The notes under the pieces were generated by a model. It did not search any database. It was not told where the DNA came from and was given only the letters and a program-made list of their open reading frames with translations. From NCBI GenBank assembly GCA_011037195.1, contig JAAEAF010014698.1:1-64000 (forward strand): a stretch of 64,000 bases of DNA, read 5' to 3'. Source of the stretch: Triatoma infestans. Its lineage: Eukaryota > Arthropoda > Insecta > Hemiptera > Reduviidae. Below, in pieces: positions 22,726 through 34,957 of this stretch. A program made the translations under genes and the position numbers. Numbering within the stretch: the first letter of the stretch is position 1; each line of letters begins with the position of its first letter.

Positions 22726-24330
22726 ATATTGTTTATCAAGAAATTTTAAAGGTGGTCGTACTTCGTCTAAACCAACGTGACATAAAAGGAAGCTGGCTAA
22801 CATGGTGAAAACACCGATATTTTTCAACAGTGCGGATCCAGTCACAACGATTTTACTTAAATTTATAATTTTTGCTCATCATTTAACAACATTTAAGTTA
22901 TTTTAATGTAAGAAAAATCAATATGTAAGGAATATAAAGGAAAGTAGGGAGATGACACTTTAATAGTTTGTACTGCAGCTAGAATAAAAAATAAAAAATA
23001 AAAGGGAGATTAATTTATTAATGTTTAAATATTTCCGTAATCTCTATTTTATCTTTAATAACCTCGCAACTAATGTCTTGATTTTGGTGCGAGAATTCAT
23101 GGTTTGATTCCCATGAGGTCTAAAACGATTTTGACCCAACATAGTGAGAAGAAATAGGTAGCTACAATTATTAGTGTAACTTGGTTACTAGAAGAACAGA
23201 ACTAAACATCGGAAGAGATCCGAACGTTCTTACCATACGCATCCCCAATAAAAATCTAATCTGGCAAGCTTAGCCGCTTCATTTGCTTTTTTATTTATTA
23301 ATAAATTTTTGTTAAACGAATTTTTTTTTTGAATTAACACATGAATACACTTAATTAATTAACACAAGTATTAAATTAAAATTTTGTTCTAATTTATCTG
23401 GTGTAGAGAACTACATACTGCTGGATATTAACTTCCCAGGTAGAAGAGATTACCATTTTAAGGGAATTTGTAATAAACATATCTAGATAAAGATAAAACC
23501 ATTCACACTAGATAATAATAAAATCCATTTATCTTTACAGCTTGCGAGCGGCAGCAATAGAGCGCATTGACAAAAAGCGGTACTTCTGAAGTCCACTATA
23601 CATTATTAAGTGCATATTATTATTAGAAGGAGATGAGAATAGGCTACATAAGTTATTAGGTAAGTTTGGAAAAAGTAAATAATGTTATTAGTATCTATTA
23701 CAAATCAACTATGGCAATCAAATATCAATTAGTTTCTAGTCAGCCAGTACCTGTACCTTCACACATCAAATCTAACGAGGTCATTCTGAATGTCGCCGAA
23801 TCCATTCTAAGCGCTTCATGCCATTTTGCGTCAAGTCCTCCAAGTTTAGCAGTCCATTCCAACTAGGCTTTATTCCAAATCTGACCTGTTAATTAGCTTT
23901 GATTTGTGCTCTATAGTCAAGGAATCTGAAAATATAGGTTGTTTGAGTAGAACAATAATATAAAAAGTAACAGGCACTTCTAATAACTTAATCAATTGGA
24001 TACAATTTGTTAATAAGTGATTAAATAGTACTGATAATTTTGTGAATGTCCAGTGAATATCAGTTATAATGGTATCAAAAAGAAACAGTAATTACTAGAA
24101 AAGATATTTATTGCGCGAAAAGAGAAACGCTGGTTGGATGCAAGGCATGTTGAAGTAATAGTAGTACAGAATTTATCTAACCCTGCTGCTAGAACAACCT
24201 TTAATTCTAGCTCTAGTTGGTCTTATATGTAAATGTCTTTTAGAAACTGCTTTTCCTCCAGTCTTTCGATGAGATCTCAATCATGCTTACTTTTAATTGT
24301 CCAGTAAACTTTATTTCGTCCTGGGCAAGA
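22726..24330. other. Intergenic, nothing recognised
   Basis: AT-rich. A B-box-like GGTTTGATTCCC lies at about 23101-23112 but without an A box or stem pairing. ORF 23666-23866 is not recognisable. Confidence 0.4.
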
Positions 24331-27300
24331 CGTTAAACTGCATCCTGGGAGGACAGATCTCACAGCTGCGGTGAAGGCAGTCTGTCTAGGGGAAGGAAAA
24401 CTCCAATATACAACCACGGGCATGCCAGGCTCTGTAAGGCATGGTGAAGCCAACTGGCCTAAGAGAGGGAAACTCTGAACTCAAATGACCTGGTCCTCCA
24501 GATTGGGGGTTGAGCGCGGGGCTAGTAACCCAGCCTCATAAAATAACACTTACTACGAACCCTATACAAAGAGAAGCCGGACTGACATGAAGGAGCCGAA
24601 AAAACGCGCGTCTAAAGGATTTTCGACTCGAATCATGGAATGTCTTAGCTCTTTATCGACCTGGAGCCTTACAATTACTCCTTAATCAACTTGACTCCCT
24701 CAAGGTTGACATTGCTGTTATCCAGGAAATACGATGGATCAATAACGGGATGTTGAAGAAGAGAAACCACACTATCTATTACAGCTGTGATGAGAGACAT
24801 CACTTGCTTGGAACAGGTTTTGTAGTGGGTAAAAGAGTTTCACAGATGGTAACTGATTTTAAGCAGATTAACCCTCGAATCTGCTACCTTCGTTTGCGGG
24901 GAAGGTTCTTTAATTATAGCCTAATGAGTGTTCATGCTCCCACTGAACCCTCCGATGAGGATGAGAAGGATGCCTTCTATAGTACAGTGGAGTGGTGCAT
25001 CGATCAATTCCCTAGAGCAGATATAAAGATCGTGATAAGAGATCTCAATGCCCAGGTAAACAAAGAAGATATTTTTCGTCCAACCATTGGGATGCATAGT
25101 TTACACGATAGTTCAAATGATAATGGTAAAAGAATGGATGGCCTAGCAGCATCGCGAGGTTTGGTTGTGGGCAGTACTCTATTCCCTCACAAAAGGATTC
25201 ATCAGGCGACCTGGAAATCTAATGATGGAGTAACCGCCAACCAGATAGACCATGTTCTCATGAGTGCAAGGCATATTTCTGCACTGGAGGATGTGAGAAC
25301 TTATCGAGGGGCAAACGTTAACTCCGACCACCACTTAATCATAGCAAAAATTCGTGCAAGATTATCAGAGGCCCGTTTCTATAGAAGTGCGCGCCAACCC
25401 AAATTAAACCTGCAGCGTCTTAAGAATCCCGAGGTCTGTGTACTACTCGCTGAGCGTATGGATGAGAAAGTGCGCCGAATACCTCATATTGAGAATATCG
25501 ACCAGCAATGGGAGGAATAGAGGGATGTTATAAGAGAAGTGGCTAGTGAAGTTTTAGGTCACGATGAGGCTCCTTCAAGAGGCCTCATTGGTTTGATTAC
25601 GAATGCCAGACAGCTACCAATATAAAAAAGGCTGCCTACAGTATGATGGTGCAAAAGAGATATACAAGAAGGTATGTTGAGGAATACAGGTCTAAAAGGC
25701 GATTGGAGGAGCGCCTGCATCGGAGGAAAAAGAGGAGGTATGAGACGGATAAACTTGGAAACTTACAGCAACTTCGGAATCAAAATGAGGTGAGGAATTT
25801 TCATCGTGAGGTGAATAATGCCTGGAAACCCTTTAAACCCTAAGTAACTGCCTGCAATGACAGTGTCGAACACTGCTTAATGAGAAATGCAGGATATTGG
25901 AGCGGTGGCGGGGTCATTTTGCATCCGTTCTGAACGAGAATAACCCTGAATCATCTCAAGAGGACTCTATTCCGACGGAAGGCTTTGAGCCTTCGGATTT
26001 TGAGGAAATTCAAGAGGCTATAGAAAGCTTGAAGAATAATAAGGCACCATGATTTGAGGACTACCTGCAGAGCTGTACAAATGTGGGGGCACAGAGATAG
26101 AAAAGTATTGCACAATATCATTCTCCGAATCTGGGAGCAAGAAAGGTTACCAAATGACTGGTACACGACCATCATTTATCCAATTCATAAAAAACGAGAC
26201 GTTCTAGAATGCAGTAATTATCGAGGAATTTCTCTGTTGTCATGCGCATATAAGATCCTTTCCAAACTTCTATTCTTAAAGCTTAGACTCTATGCGGAGA
26301 GAGATATAGGGAGGTATCAGGCAGGTTTCATGAGAGAGAAGGCAACGACGGATCAAATATTCTCTCTAAGAATTATGTTGGAAAGAACTCGCGAATATAA
26401 TATCCAGACCTACCACCTATTCGTTGGTTTTCGTGCTGCGTACGACAGTGTGATCAGGGAAGAATTGTATAGGGTAATGCTGGATATGGGATTTCCCCCT
26501 AAGCTAGTGAGGCTTACCAAGATGACATTGAGCTTGGTACGATGCCACGTCCGCATCGATGGCGATCTTTCAAATGAGTTTTCCACTCTTAAAGGCCTAA
26601 GGCAAGGGGACAGCCTAGCTTGCCTACACTTTAACCTTGCCCTGGAGGATGCAGTGAGGGAATCAGGTGTTCAAGTAGGCCTATCATTAACTGGACAGTT
26701 CAAATATTGGGTTTCGCGGATGATATCGATATCATCGGGAGGAGCTTTGGTGCCATGAGTGAGGCCTTCTCCAGACCGCAGGATGCGGCTGCGTGAATGG
26801 GACTGGCTTTGAATGAGTCCAAGACCAAATATATGGTCACTAATCCTCAAGGTAATCCACCAAACAAAGTTCAAGTGGATCGCTACACCTTCGAGAACGT
26901 GAATAGCTTTGTCTATGTTAGTTCACTGGTGACTAATGATAATGATATAAATGCGGAAATCCAGCGAAGAATAGTAGCCACTAATAATTGTTACTTTGGT
27001 TTGGTTAGGCACCTGAAAAGTCACATTCTATCTCGCTCTGAATGCTGGACGATATCCAAAATCCAAGAATCCCAATTACTCCGTATGGAAAGAAAAATAT
27101 TAAGGCGGATTTTCGGAGTAGTTTCTGATCCGGCAAACTCGTTCTGGCGCATAAGAACTAATGCGGAGGTAATGGATTTATACGGAGACCGTGACATCGT
27201 CCGATTAATAAAGAAGGCAGACTGAGATGGGCGGGACATGTATCTAGGATGAGTGATAACTCTAACCAAAAAATCTCCTAGAAGATTATTCACTCTTCAA

Positions 27301-27470
27301 GGCGTCGGTGACGCCGAAATTGCGCTGGTTGGATGGTGTGGAGGCGGATGCGGATCCCTGCTAGGTGTACGAGACTGAAGGGCGGCAGTTTCAGACAGAG
27401 ATGTTTGGTGGATTTTGCTCAGGAGGCCTCGTGGGTTGTTGCGCCACGAATGATTATGATGAGTAAACTT
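24330..27470 (+). mobile_element. RTE/CFDP2-like LINE, nearly complete, inactivated
   Basis: A G+C-richer 5' leader (24330-24590) precedes one long ORF. The endonuclease is open from about 24590 to 25520: SWNVLALYRPGALQ, VIQEIRW (catalytic Glu), RDLNAQV (usually GDFNAQ; Asp and Asn kept, Gly to Arg), NQIDHVLMS and NSDHHLIIAKI. A basic linker follows (RRLEERLHRRKKRRYE, 25643-25843). RT, 26054-26758: NYRGISLLSCAYKILSKLL, motif A FVGFRAAYDS (catalytic Asp replaced by Gly), motif B GLRQGDSLACLHFNLALE. A frameshift near 26700 precedes motif C GFADDIDIIGR (both Asp intact). The C-terminal part, 26797-27225, has LNESKTKYMV, SECWTI, a short deletion before SECW, and then the RWLDGVEADA tail. Copies of this single-ORF family use the endonuclease to nick target DNA and prime reverse transcription. 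Nonsense codons and frameshifts make this copy dead. Annotated databases often call this family craniofacial development protein 2-like. Confidence 0.88.
24590..25520 (+). pseudogene. AP-type endonuclease domain of the RTE-like element
   Basis: The open stretch of the element described at 24330-27470, about 310 codons. Reading in the same frame upstream of the first ATG at 24750 gives RLKDFRLESWNVLALYRPG, so the true start is further 5' and lost or non-ATG here. Metal-binding and catalytic residues E (QEIRW), D and N (DLNAQ) and the D-H pair (SDHH) are all present. This domain alone looks uninterrupted, unlike the RT downstream. Confidence 0.8.
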
Positions 27471-28430
27471 CATTTGAGCTCACTCCATTTGCTCCAGGCC
27501 GTTAATTTCCATCCGCTAACTCCAGTATTACATAGAAATGGTTACCGTCAGCTAAATTGCTCCATGAAAAAACGGGGTGGGCTATTCAATTTGAATTGGA
27601 ATTGATATCTTCGATAATTTATTTGTTTTTGACGCGATTTCTGGAATTGAAATTTGTTGGTCTCCTGCTAAGTGTGTTGGTATATCTATTTGTGTGATTT
27701 GTGTATAACAAAATAATACAGAAATGAAAAATCGATAGCTTAAGATTCTGATTATCACAAGAACGGTTAGTCCAAAAACTTTAACGGGAAGATTGAATTG
27801 TTTAATTTTCAATTCTTCGATTTTTGTTGTTATACCATTTTAATGATTCATTCAAATTGGTACACCTACTATCTATGCAATTCTATATTTTCATGTTTAA
27901 TTGTAAAGTGTTTTGAGAAATTGTTGGGGGGGAGGGATAACTGCGATTATTTACATCAAAATATTATGTATTAAATGCTGGCTAAAATTAAGGGTTTGGA
28001 AAATTGGTTGCTTACTGAACTTTTCATTGCAGTATTCTCGAAAATTCTGCATCGCATAAACGTAGCACTAATCACAACTAACTTATAGTAAAATTACTTT
28101 TAAGACAATTTATCCGCGTAATTGGAGCAAAAGAAAGACGTTTGAATGTTCCAATAGATTATTTCGTAATATTGAAAGTTTAAGATTTTTTAATTAAGGC
28201 TCAAAATTTGTCCGTTACGCCTAGTTTGGAATCACCATTAATATTTCCAGTTGAATCATTAATCAGTCAACTAGATTTAATTTTATCGATTCCAAATAAA
28301 CTTCCTGGTTTTCTTATTAAGTCTAACATTTATAACATATTGCATTAACTTGTTTAAAAGAAATGAAGATTCATTAAAAATAAATTCTTTAGTCTTTTTT
28401 TGTATTTTTATTTTTAAAAAAACATGGATC
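27471..28430. other. Intergenic, nothing recognised
   Basis: A/T-rich; a G8 run near 27925-27932. ORF 27582-27812 (minus) is hydrophobic low-complexity and probably chance. Confidence 0.4.
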
Positions 28431-28695
28431 AAGAAAATGGAAATAAATAAAACACTTGAAGAAAGAATAAATAAAAAGGAACCTAATGTGGTATGGACAT
28501 CTGAGAAGGATGCCTCCGAAAAGATGGCAAGAGAAGATTAGAGCATGGATCCCCCAGAGAAACAGAAGAAATGGCAGGCCTTCAAGAATATGGGATGAGA
28601 AGATGGTGGAGGACATGGCCGGAAGGGGTCTGAGGTATCCAGATTGGAGAGACAGGAAGAGATGGAAGGAGGAAGTGACCTGACGGCAACCCAAA
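28430..28695 (+). pseudogene. RTE-like LINE, C-terminal fragment
   Basis: MWYGHLRRMPPKRWQEKI, RNRRNGRPSRIWDEKM and RYPDWRDRKRWKEEVT (28486-28683) are the W-GH-RM, GRP-W and DR..W blocks found at the C-terminus of RTE-type polyproteins. The frame upstream of 28486 (TLEERINKKEPNVVW) joins it through a single-base frameshift. It ends in TGA followed by a short tail. No RT core is present: a typical 5'-truncated insertion. Confidence 0.8.
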
Positions 28696-29900
28696 TGAAA
28701 GGAGACACTGGTTAAGTAAGTATTTTTTAAATATTTTTTTTTTGTTATCAGATAGAATAATATTTCCAATATTTGAATCACTATTTGGATTCAAAGAACA
28801 GAAAAATATCTATTATTTGTTCTTTTAAACGACCTAAACGATATCGTTAGTCGTAAATATATGTACGTATTACATAGAACGATCCATATTTGGATATAAG
28901 AACATGAAAAACGATACAAAACTAAATAGCCTAAGTTACTTCGATTAGGTTTTATACCCTCATTTCAATAAAACGGTAACCTTTCTGATAAGATCTTTAC
29001 CTACGTACAACAAAACAATCTGTCCAAAATACTTTCGAATCCAATCTGCAATCTTTTCTTTTTATTTTCTGCTGGTACAGATACAGATTGAATCTTTTCA
29101 TTTTATTGATCTGATTTCCTAGTAAGAAAGGATCTGCCCCTTTCTCGCCTATGCCATTTCAACCTTCCCACGCGCTCCGTCATTCACTTGTACTTGCATT
29201 CATATAAAATCAAACTTAACATGCAACTAGTTAGTAAACAAAGTTAAAAGAAAGTTTTGATAAACTCATTCTGTAAAGTTTATTGCTGGTAAAATGATTT
29301 TTTTTTCAAACTTATAATTCTTAAAACATATTTTTTTCTCTTTTATAGCATGTACTGCATAATAGCAATTTACAGAGATGCTTAAGCTCACCGCTTTTCC
29401 AGAATCATTCGCTGATAAATTTTCCAAAAAAGAACTATTTCAAATAAAATTAATAAGCCTATAGACTTGCCCAGTTTTAAGAGAATCGCAAAAAAAATTG
29501 ACAACGTTGCATTGCCGGTTAAACAAAATGGGATTGGTAATATCGAAACAATTTTAAGTTTCTTGTAATTATTGATTTTCGAAATATTTTTTTCAAACTT
29601 ACTCGCCATAGCACAAAAGATAAAACCCAATAATTCTTTCAGACACCAATTCGATAGAAAAATACATGATCAGAATAGATTACTAGGAATATTTAACTCA
29701 ATTTCATTGCAGGTGGTGGAAAAAATAAGTCCTATCTTAAAAAATGCCTCACCATAAAGGATTCATTTGTTCTTCCTTTGGATGGACATGTAATCAAAGA
29801 TTGGATCACATTTTGTACAGCAGCTCAGATTTACACATGATTCAAGTTAGGGAAGTCATACCTTATCCAAGCAGTGTAGTGGCCACTATAAACAGTGACT
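28696..29900. other. Intergenic, nothing recognised
   Basis: AT-rich, short ORFs on both strands (29388-29630, 29572-29757) without family resemblance. Confidence 0.4.
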
Positions 29901-30330
29901 CACAGGGATAGTACTCACGGCTCGATTATATCAGCATTAACTGAAGAGTTTGAGGAATTCGAAGCCGCAGCAAGCAAGATGAGGCTGCATATAAATGATG
30001 ATAAGCCTTTCTATTTGTAAACCTCTGGGACAGCTTCTAGGGTGAAATTTCGAAACCATAGTTTTAAAAACGCAGCCAATACCTGAGTGAAAAAGGTGAC
30101 AATATAGAAGAGGTATAAGGACGAGTGATGGCAGGCAATAGGCGTTAATCGCTCCCCAGAAGCCTCTGATGTTCAAAGATTTGACAAGCAGGGCTAAGGT
30201 TCTTATATACAATACAATCTTACGTTCTGCCGTCATTTGGTTGTGAAAGTTGGGTACTTACAATAGCTTGTGAATAAGTTCTCAAATATGGAAAAGAAAA
30301 TTATCCTGAAATTAAAGATAAACTGAATTT
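29900..30330 (+). pseudogene. Decayed RTE-like RT thumb/C-terminal fragment
   Basis: Not visible as an ORF, but translation gives LTEEFEEFEAAASKMRLHI with NDDK (about 29935-30010), corresponding to the segment that follows motif C in RTE-type elements. After frameshifts come RVMAGNRR, QAGLRFLYTIQSYVLPSFGC and ESWVLT (30128-30260), the ...LYKT.I.PV..YG.E.W.LT block. Multiple stops are present. It resembles the 26797-27060 segment of the RTE copy in this window. Confidence 0.6.
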
Positions 30331-32499
30331 ACTTATAATGAAATATCAGAAGTTCAAGTACGGAATAATGAGATCAATAAGAATATTATAATATTAATAA
30401 TTAATTCCATCTTAAAGCAAAAACTAGAGAAAATCAAAGAAGAAAATTAATAACAAAACAAAATGAAGGTCCTATAAAAAATGGTAGATTGGATGCTGCA
30501 TGAAATTTTGAACACATTTTGCAATCAAGTTCAAATGTCTAACATTCCAAAGAGTAGAATCTGAAATATGTTCTCAATGATTTAGATGATTATCACATTT
30601 CTTAAATGATTGGTTAATTTAATTAAGGGGTAATCTCTTTAGTCTACATCTTCTAATCTAGTAAAACTGCTATCAAATACATAGCGTTATATTTGTATCG
30701 AATACATACTTGTAGCTTCTCGACTGTAAATCTTAAATCTAGCAATAACAAACAAAGTCAGAGAAAAAGTGACTTACCCAATTAAACAACTATATTTGAC
30801 AATTGCCGATGTATATTTCCGAAGTTATAATCTTATCGTTAGAGATACTTTCAAAAGCTTAAAGAAATTAGAAGAGTTTGGATCTCGAAAAAATATTGTT
30901 TTACTTTGATGGAATTGGTCAGCAGGTTAGTATTGGTAAGATGGATAAGTTTATGATGGTAATTAATGGATGGTTTAAGATGGTTATTTAAGTTGGTAAT
31001 TTTGAGGTAACGCACATATTACTGAGAAAGTAGAGAACACTAAATGTTTTTCTACTCTAATAATACAGTCAAATCAAATGGGGTAAGAGAAAGTTGTGTG
31101 AGTGTATACACCAGAATTTTTTTTAATGGGTCAACTATGAATGAATGCAATACTGAATATATCTTTCATCTCTCTAATCATAATAATAAGCCCATTCTAA
31201 AACTCTCTCCTTTATATTGAAAAATAATAACGATAATTTATGGGTTTTTATACAGAAATAAACCTACTCTTTATAAGCATTGTTCCTACTATAATTATAA
31301 AAAATTAATAACTAACTTATAAAATTTCTAAGAAGCAAATATTCTTCTAAATTTCTAAATTAATTAGCGATTTATTCTTTAAAGTCATTTAAGTATTATG
31401 GTTTAATTATTATATTAAAAAAAGTTGAAATTTAGTAATTTTTTTTTTATAAGCGTATTTTCTACTTTTTTGTTTTTAAGACAACTTTCATTTATCAAGT
31501 TATATTAAGAGGATAAATTGGGTAAAGACATGAAAGATAGTGAGTTTCATCTCTAGCCAATGTTACTGATGGTGAATTGCTGATCTGTTTCAAAATTGTG
31601 GTGTGTGTGTGTGTGTGTGTGTGTGTTGTGTCTGTGTATGTAACAGAGAGTCAAGCCTTATCTTCATCTCTTATTTCCTCGGAGAGGGTATATCCGTCAC
31701 ACCCTAATACTATCAGCTGTTGATCGGCAGCCTTTAATGAGATTGGGAGACACCACTCACTTCTATAGAACTTAGCCACACTCTCATACTCACTCTGATT
31801 GTCGACTCCAATCTCTAACAAAACCCTTGCCAATAACCTACCGTATTACATTAGGATCCGTTTAACTCTGTCCACAGCAAAATTGTTCTTACTAGATTCC
31901 TACATCAAATTTTTCAACTAGTTATTTAATAAGAATTTTACTTGATTAGAAGATGTAGTTCTTTCTGAAAGATAAAAAAATCGACTGCGTTTTATTTCAA
32001 TATTATAATTATGAAATTATTTCCATTATTTATTTTTAAATTAATTAACTTTAATTTACATACATCAATCGCTATTTAATAATCAATTTTTTACAAGTTA
32101 CAATTAGACAAATAATTACAAGCGTTTAGAGAGTCATCAAGTTTTATAGACTATTTTATAAACTATTATATAAGTAACTCTCCAAGAGCATGGTAAAAAT
32201 AGAAGCCTTAGCAAAATTCGTTCCAATTGCTTACTCTTGCACGGTTTTCATCTTATGAACGACTGAATAATAGACTATTGGTGCGCTGCTTTAGGCATCT
32301 GAGTAGGTAATCCTGTGTGAATCGATCTTTCAAATATTATTTCGTTCATCTGTGCTTCTAATTGTGGCGTTCAAGGCTTTTCTTAAAATAGCTTGCTTTT
32401 TCTATAAAATGTAGGTGTTTATCTAATTAGAGTTTAGCTACAGTACATTCTTTCTCATATCTTCCTATTATCTGCTCTACCAAGTTTCTCTCCGCCGCT
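30331..32499. other. Intergenic, AT-rich, with (GT)n microsatellite
   Basis: A (GT)n run of about 12 units lies at 31601-31625. A DR1-like 5'-end word (GTTGTGTGAGTGTATACACCAGAA) is at about 31093. ORF 31833-31651 (minus, 60 codons) has ordinary composition but no recognised family. Nothing else is assigned. Confidence 0.4.
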
Positions 32500-33175
32500 A
32501 ATTATTTCAAGTCTAAAAGTTCAGCAGCTATTCCCACATCATTGTCCAGATCTAAGTCAGATGCTTGGGAAACTAAAATGTATTTATTTAACTCTCTTAT
32601 CACTAGTATATTATTATACTCTTCTGAAGTCTGGGGGACTGTGTTATGTGGATATCGCGGAAAGGGCACAGCTTAAATTTCTGAAGATTCTTTTAGGTTT
32701 AAAATAATCTTTTAGGTTTGCCTCAAAATGTACCAGATTATTATGTCAGATTGAAGACGGGTTCTTTACAACTAATATCTATAATTTTCAAGCGGGCTGT
32801 CAATTTATGGTTAAAATCCACTCCATTGCAAAGATTGCCTCGTATTTGTTATGATTCCTTAGTAAAGAACATTGATAATAGAATTACTCCGTTTAGTTGT
32901 GCATCTAGATTAAGAGATTTGTTTTCTGTAATAGGAGGTCAGGATGTATGGGATCTCTAGGATGGCGGATTGGCCTCACTTAAATATGTTTATATCGTGA
33001 AGAAATTCAATAACCATTTATTGAGCAAAGAAACCGAACTAGCTCTACAATCCAGTTTTAACTTACTCTTCAGAAATATCAGTTCTCTTGGGCTCCGTGA
33101 AGGCTATATTCGATAAAAAATACATACTGACGCGGTCAGCGTCGCCAGCCAGATGAGACTAATTAAAAAAAAAAA
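32500..33175 (+). pseudogene. LINE family A, 3' fragment with poly-A tail
   Basis: SLITSILLYSSEVWG and RAQLKFLKILLGL (thumb region; the second needs a frameshift, about 32595-32705) are followed by LPQNVPDYYVRLKTGSLQLI..FKRAVNLWLKS (32718-32960). The same blocks occur at 14263-14400 in the nested element. A stop falls at about 32958, and degenerate coding sequence continues to a poly-A tract at 33164-33175. It is 5'-truncated and dead. Confidence 0.75.
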
Positions 33176-34284
33176 ATAATACTGGATAAAGGTATAAATT
33201 ACAAGCTTTCCTCTGAAATTCGTTACCCGTTATCTTCTTGATAAGGCTAAATTGTTATATTTTCTGATATCATGACACATATTAAACCACTTTAGGACAA
33301 CATTTTTACAAAATTACTCTAAACTTATACAACATACTCAGGTTCAATTGGAAAATGTGTAAAAATCGATTCCTATTCAAAATTAAAAAATATTTATCTG
33401 TATACAGTCAATAGCTTAAAACATCGAAACTCTTTAGTATTTCATTAATTCAGATAATTTATTTTATTAAATATAGATTAATTTATTATTTTCAACTTTT
33501 ATTGTTATCATTATTATCCCTATAAGTTATAATATTGAGCTATATTCCCATTATTGTTAATATCTGCTGAAGTGCATTATTATATTAGAGTAATTATTAG
33601 TATTTTGTATTATATTTTATTTAGATTTCTATTTAGATTATTCAGACAGAGTTGTCAAGATTTCATTTCGTTTATATTTTGGAGTGTCTTTTATTTCACT
33701 CGTTTTTATATAGTTGTATTTATTTATTTTATTTTATTATTAATATTATTACTATTATTAATATGTATTAATTTTATTGCTATTATCATTATCATGATTT
33801 AATTTCATTTCTTTATATAATTTTATTTTTACAATTATTACTATTATTATTTATTTTATTTTTTTATTTGAAATATTATGTATGCATACACTATATTATA
33901 ATAATGCATATTTTAATTTCAAGTTGAATATATAATGAAGGCAACTCATTGCTACAAGTGCAACACTTATAATCAATAAATAATAAAATAATAATTAGAG
34001 TGAATAAACATTAAAGTTCTCTGTGATAATATGTCTCCCAAAATTCTATTTTTATAATTAATCAATTTAAATTTATTAGGATATTTTAATTTTTTTTTTG
34101 TTAAATTTACGATTTTTGTAGATTACTTAATTTTGAAGTAGAAAGAAAAACTTTATGAATGAAATCTAGTTATATGGAAATCGCAAGGTACTCATAGTGG
34201 GATTCTAGGTATTTCAAAATGATCAAAAAATCGTAATTGGTTCAAAGATAACCATACATCCAAAAACCTTTTATGTTGAATAAC
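33176..34284. other. Very A/T-rich low-complexity DNA
   Basis: 33430-33930 is dominated by TTATTA/TTTTAT words. The 82-codon ORF there (33554-33802) encodes mostly Ile/Leu/Phe/Tyr and is a composition artefact. Confidence 0.6.
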
Positions 34285-34397
34285 AAAACAAGCAAAAAAA
34301 GAAAAAATTAGTTGGCTGGGGCCAAAGAAGAAACTTGGTAGTTTTAAAAGTTTAAACTTTTTATTTTGGCCCCAGTCAACTAATTTTTTGCTTGTTT
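34285..34397. repeat. Long hairpin / foldback element
   Basis: The arm at 34285-34326 (AAACAAGC..AATTAGTTGGCTGGGGCCAAA) pairs with 34364-34397 (TTTTGGCCCCAGTCAACTAA..GCTTGTTT). One small indel in the A-run and one G/A mismatch interrupt a stem of about 34 bp, with a loop of about 37 nt that itself holds an AAAAGTTTAAACTTTT palindrome. It could be a miniature foldback transposon or a recombination-generated palindrome. Confidence 0.7.
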
Positions 34398-34957
34398 AAT
34401 ATTAATAATAAAACTATTATATTAATAGTTTATATGACTATTGTTTATATTAATAATAAAACGTTTGGTTTTTATTAAACCAATGGTTTTTGGCTTACAT
34501 GAGTGCTAACGCTTTAGTCGAAAGTGTGAGCGGTACTGGTACCATTCAATGGATTATTAAATAAATATATTAGAGCGATTTTCTAGTTTGACGGACCTTT
34601 GGTACACTATTGAAATCAGTGCAAACTCTTAAAGTTTATTTATTCACATATTTTAAAATTAGCTGTGGCAATGGGTCGTCTAAGGTCGTCTTTTTTTTCC
34701 AAAGCACTCAACATGAAAAAAAAATTCATCATTATGCTTGGACCCATATTTGGATATGAAAGTTTGCGATGCAATAAATTGGTGAGCAAATGATTGAGTG
34801 ATTACATATTCACTAACATTAATTAGTTAATCATTTAACCAGTAGATCGTAAACTTATTTCCGAACTTTTACTTCTTTTTCAATAAAAACATTTATTTTT
34901 GGCTGTTGTTAATTGGTAACATTGTTACAGCGTTTCATCAATATTTTGTCAATTTAA

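Noticed and set aside
22585..22845. 86-codon minus-strand ORF
   Set aside because: Part of it is the reverse complement of the SINE core (GGCTCCGGGCGCC), so the frame is at least partly repeat-derived; no family recognised.
31651..31833. 60-codon minus ORF with normal composition
   Set aside because: Short, next to a (GT)n tract, no recognisable motif and no splice or promoter support.
33554..33802. 82-codon ORF rich in Ile/Phe/Tyr/Leu, membrane-protein-like
   Set aside because: Lies in TTATTA/TTTTAT low-complexity DNA; such codons arise from composition alone.
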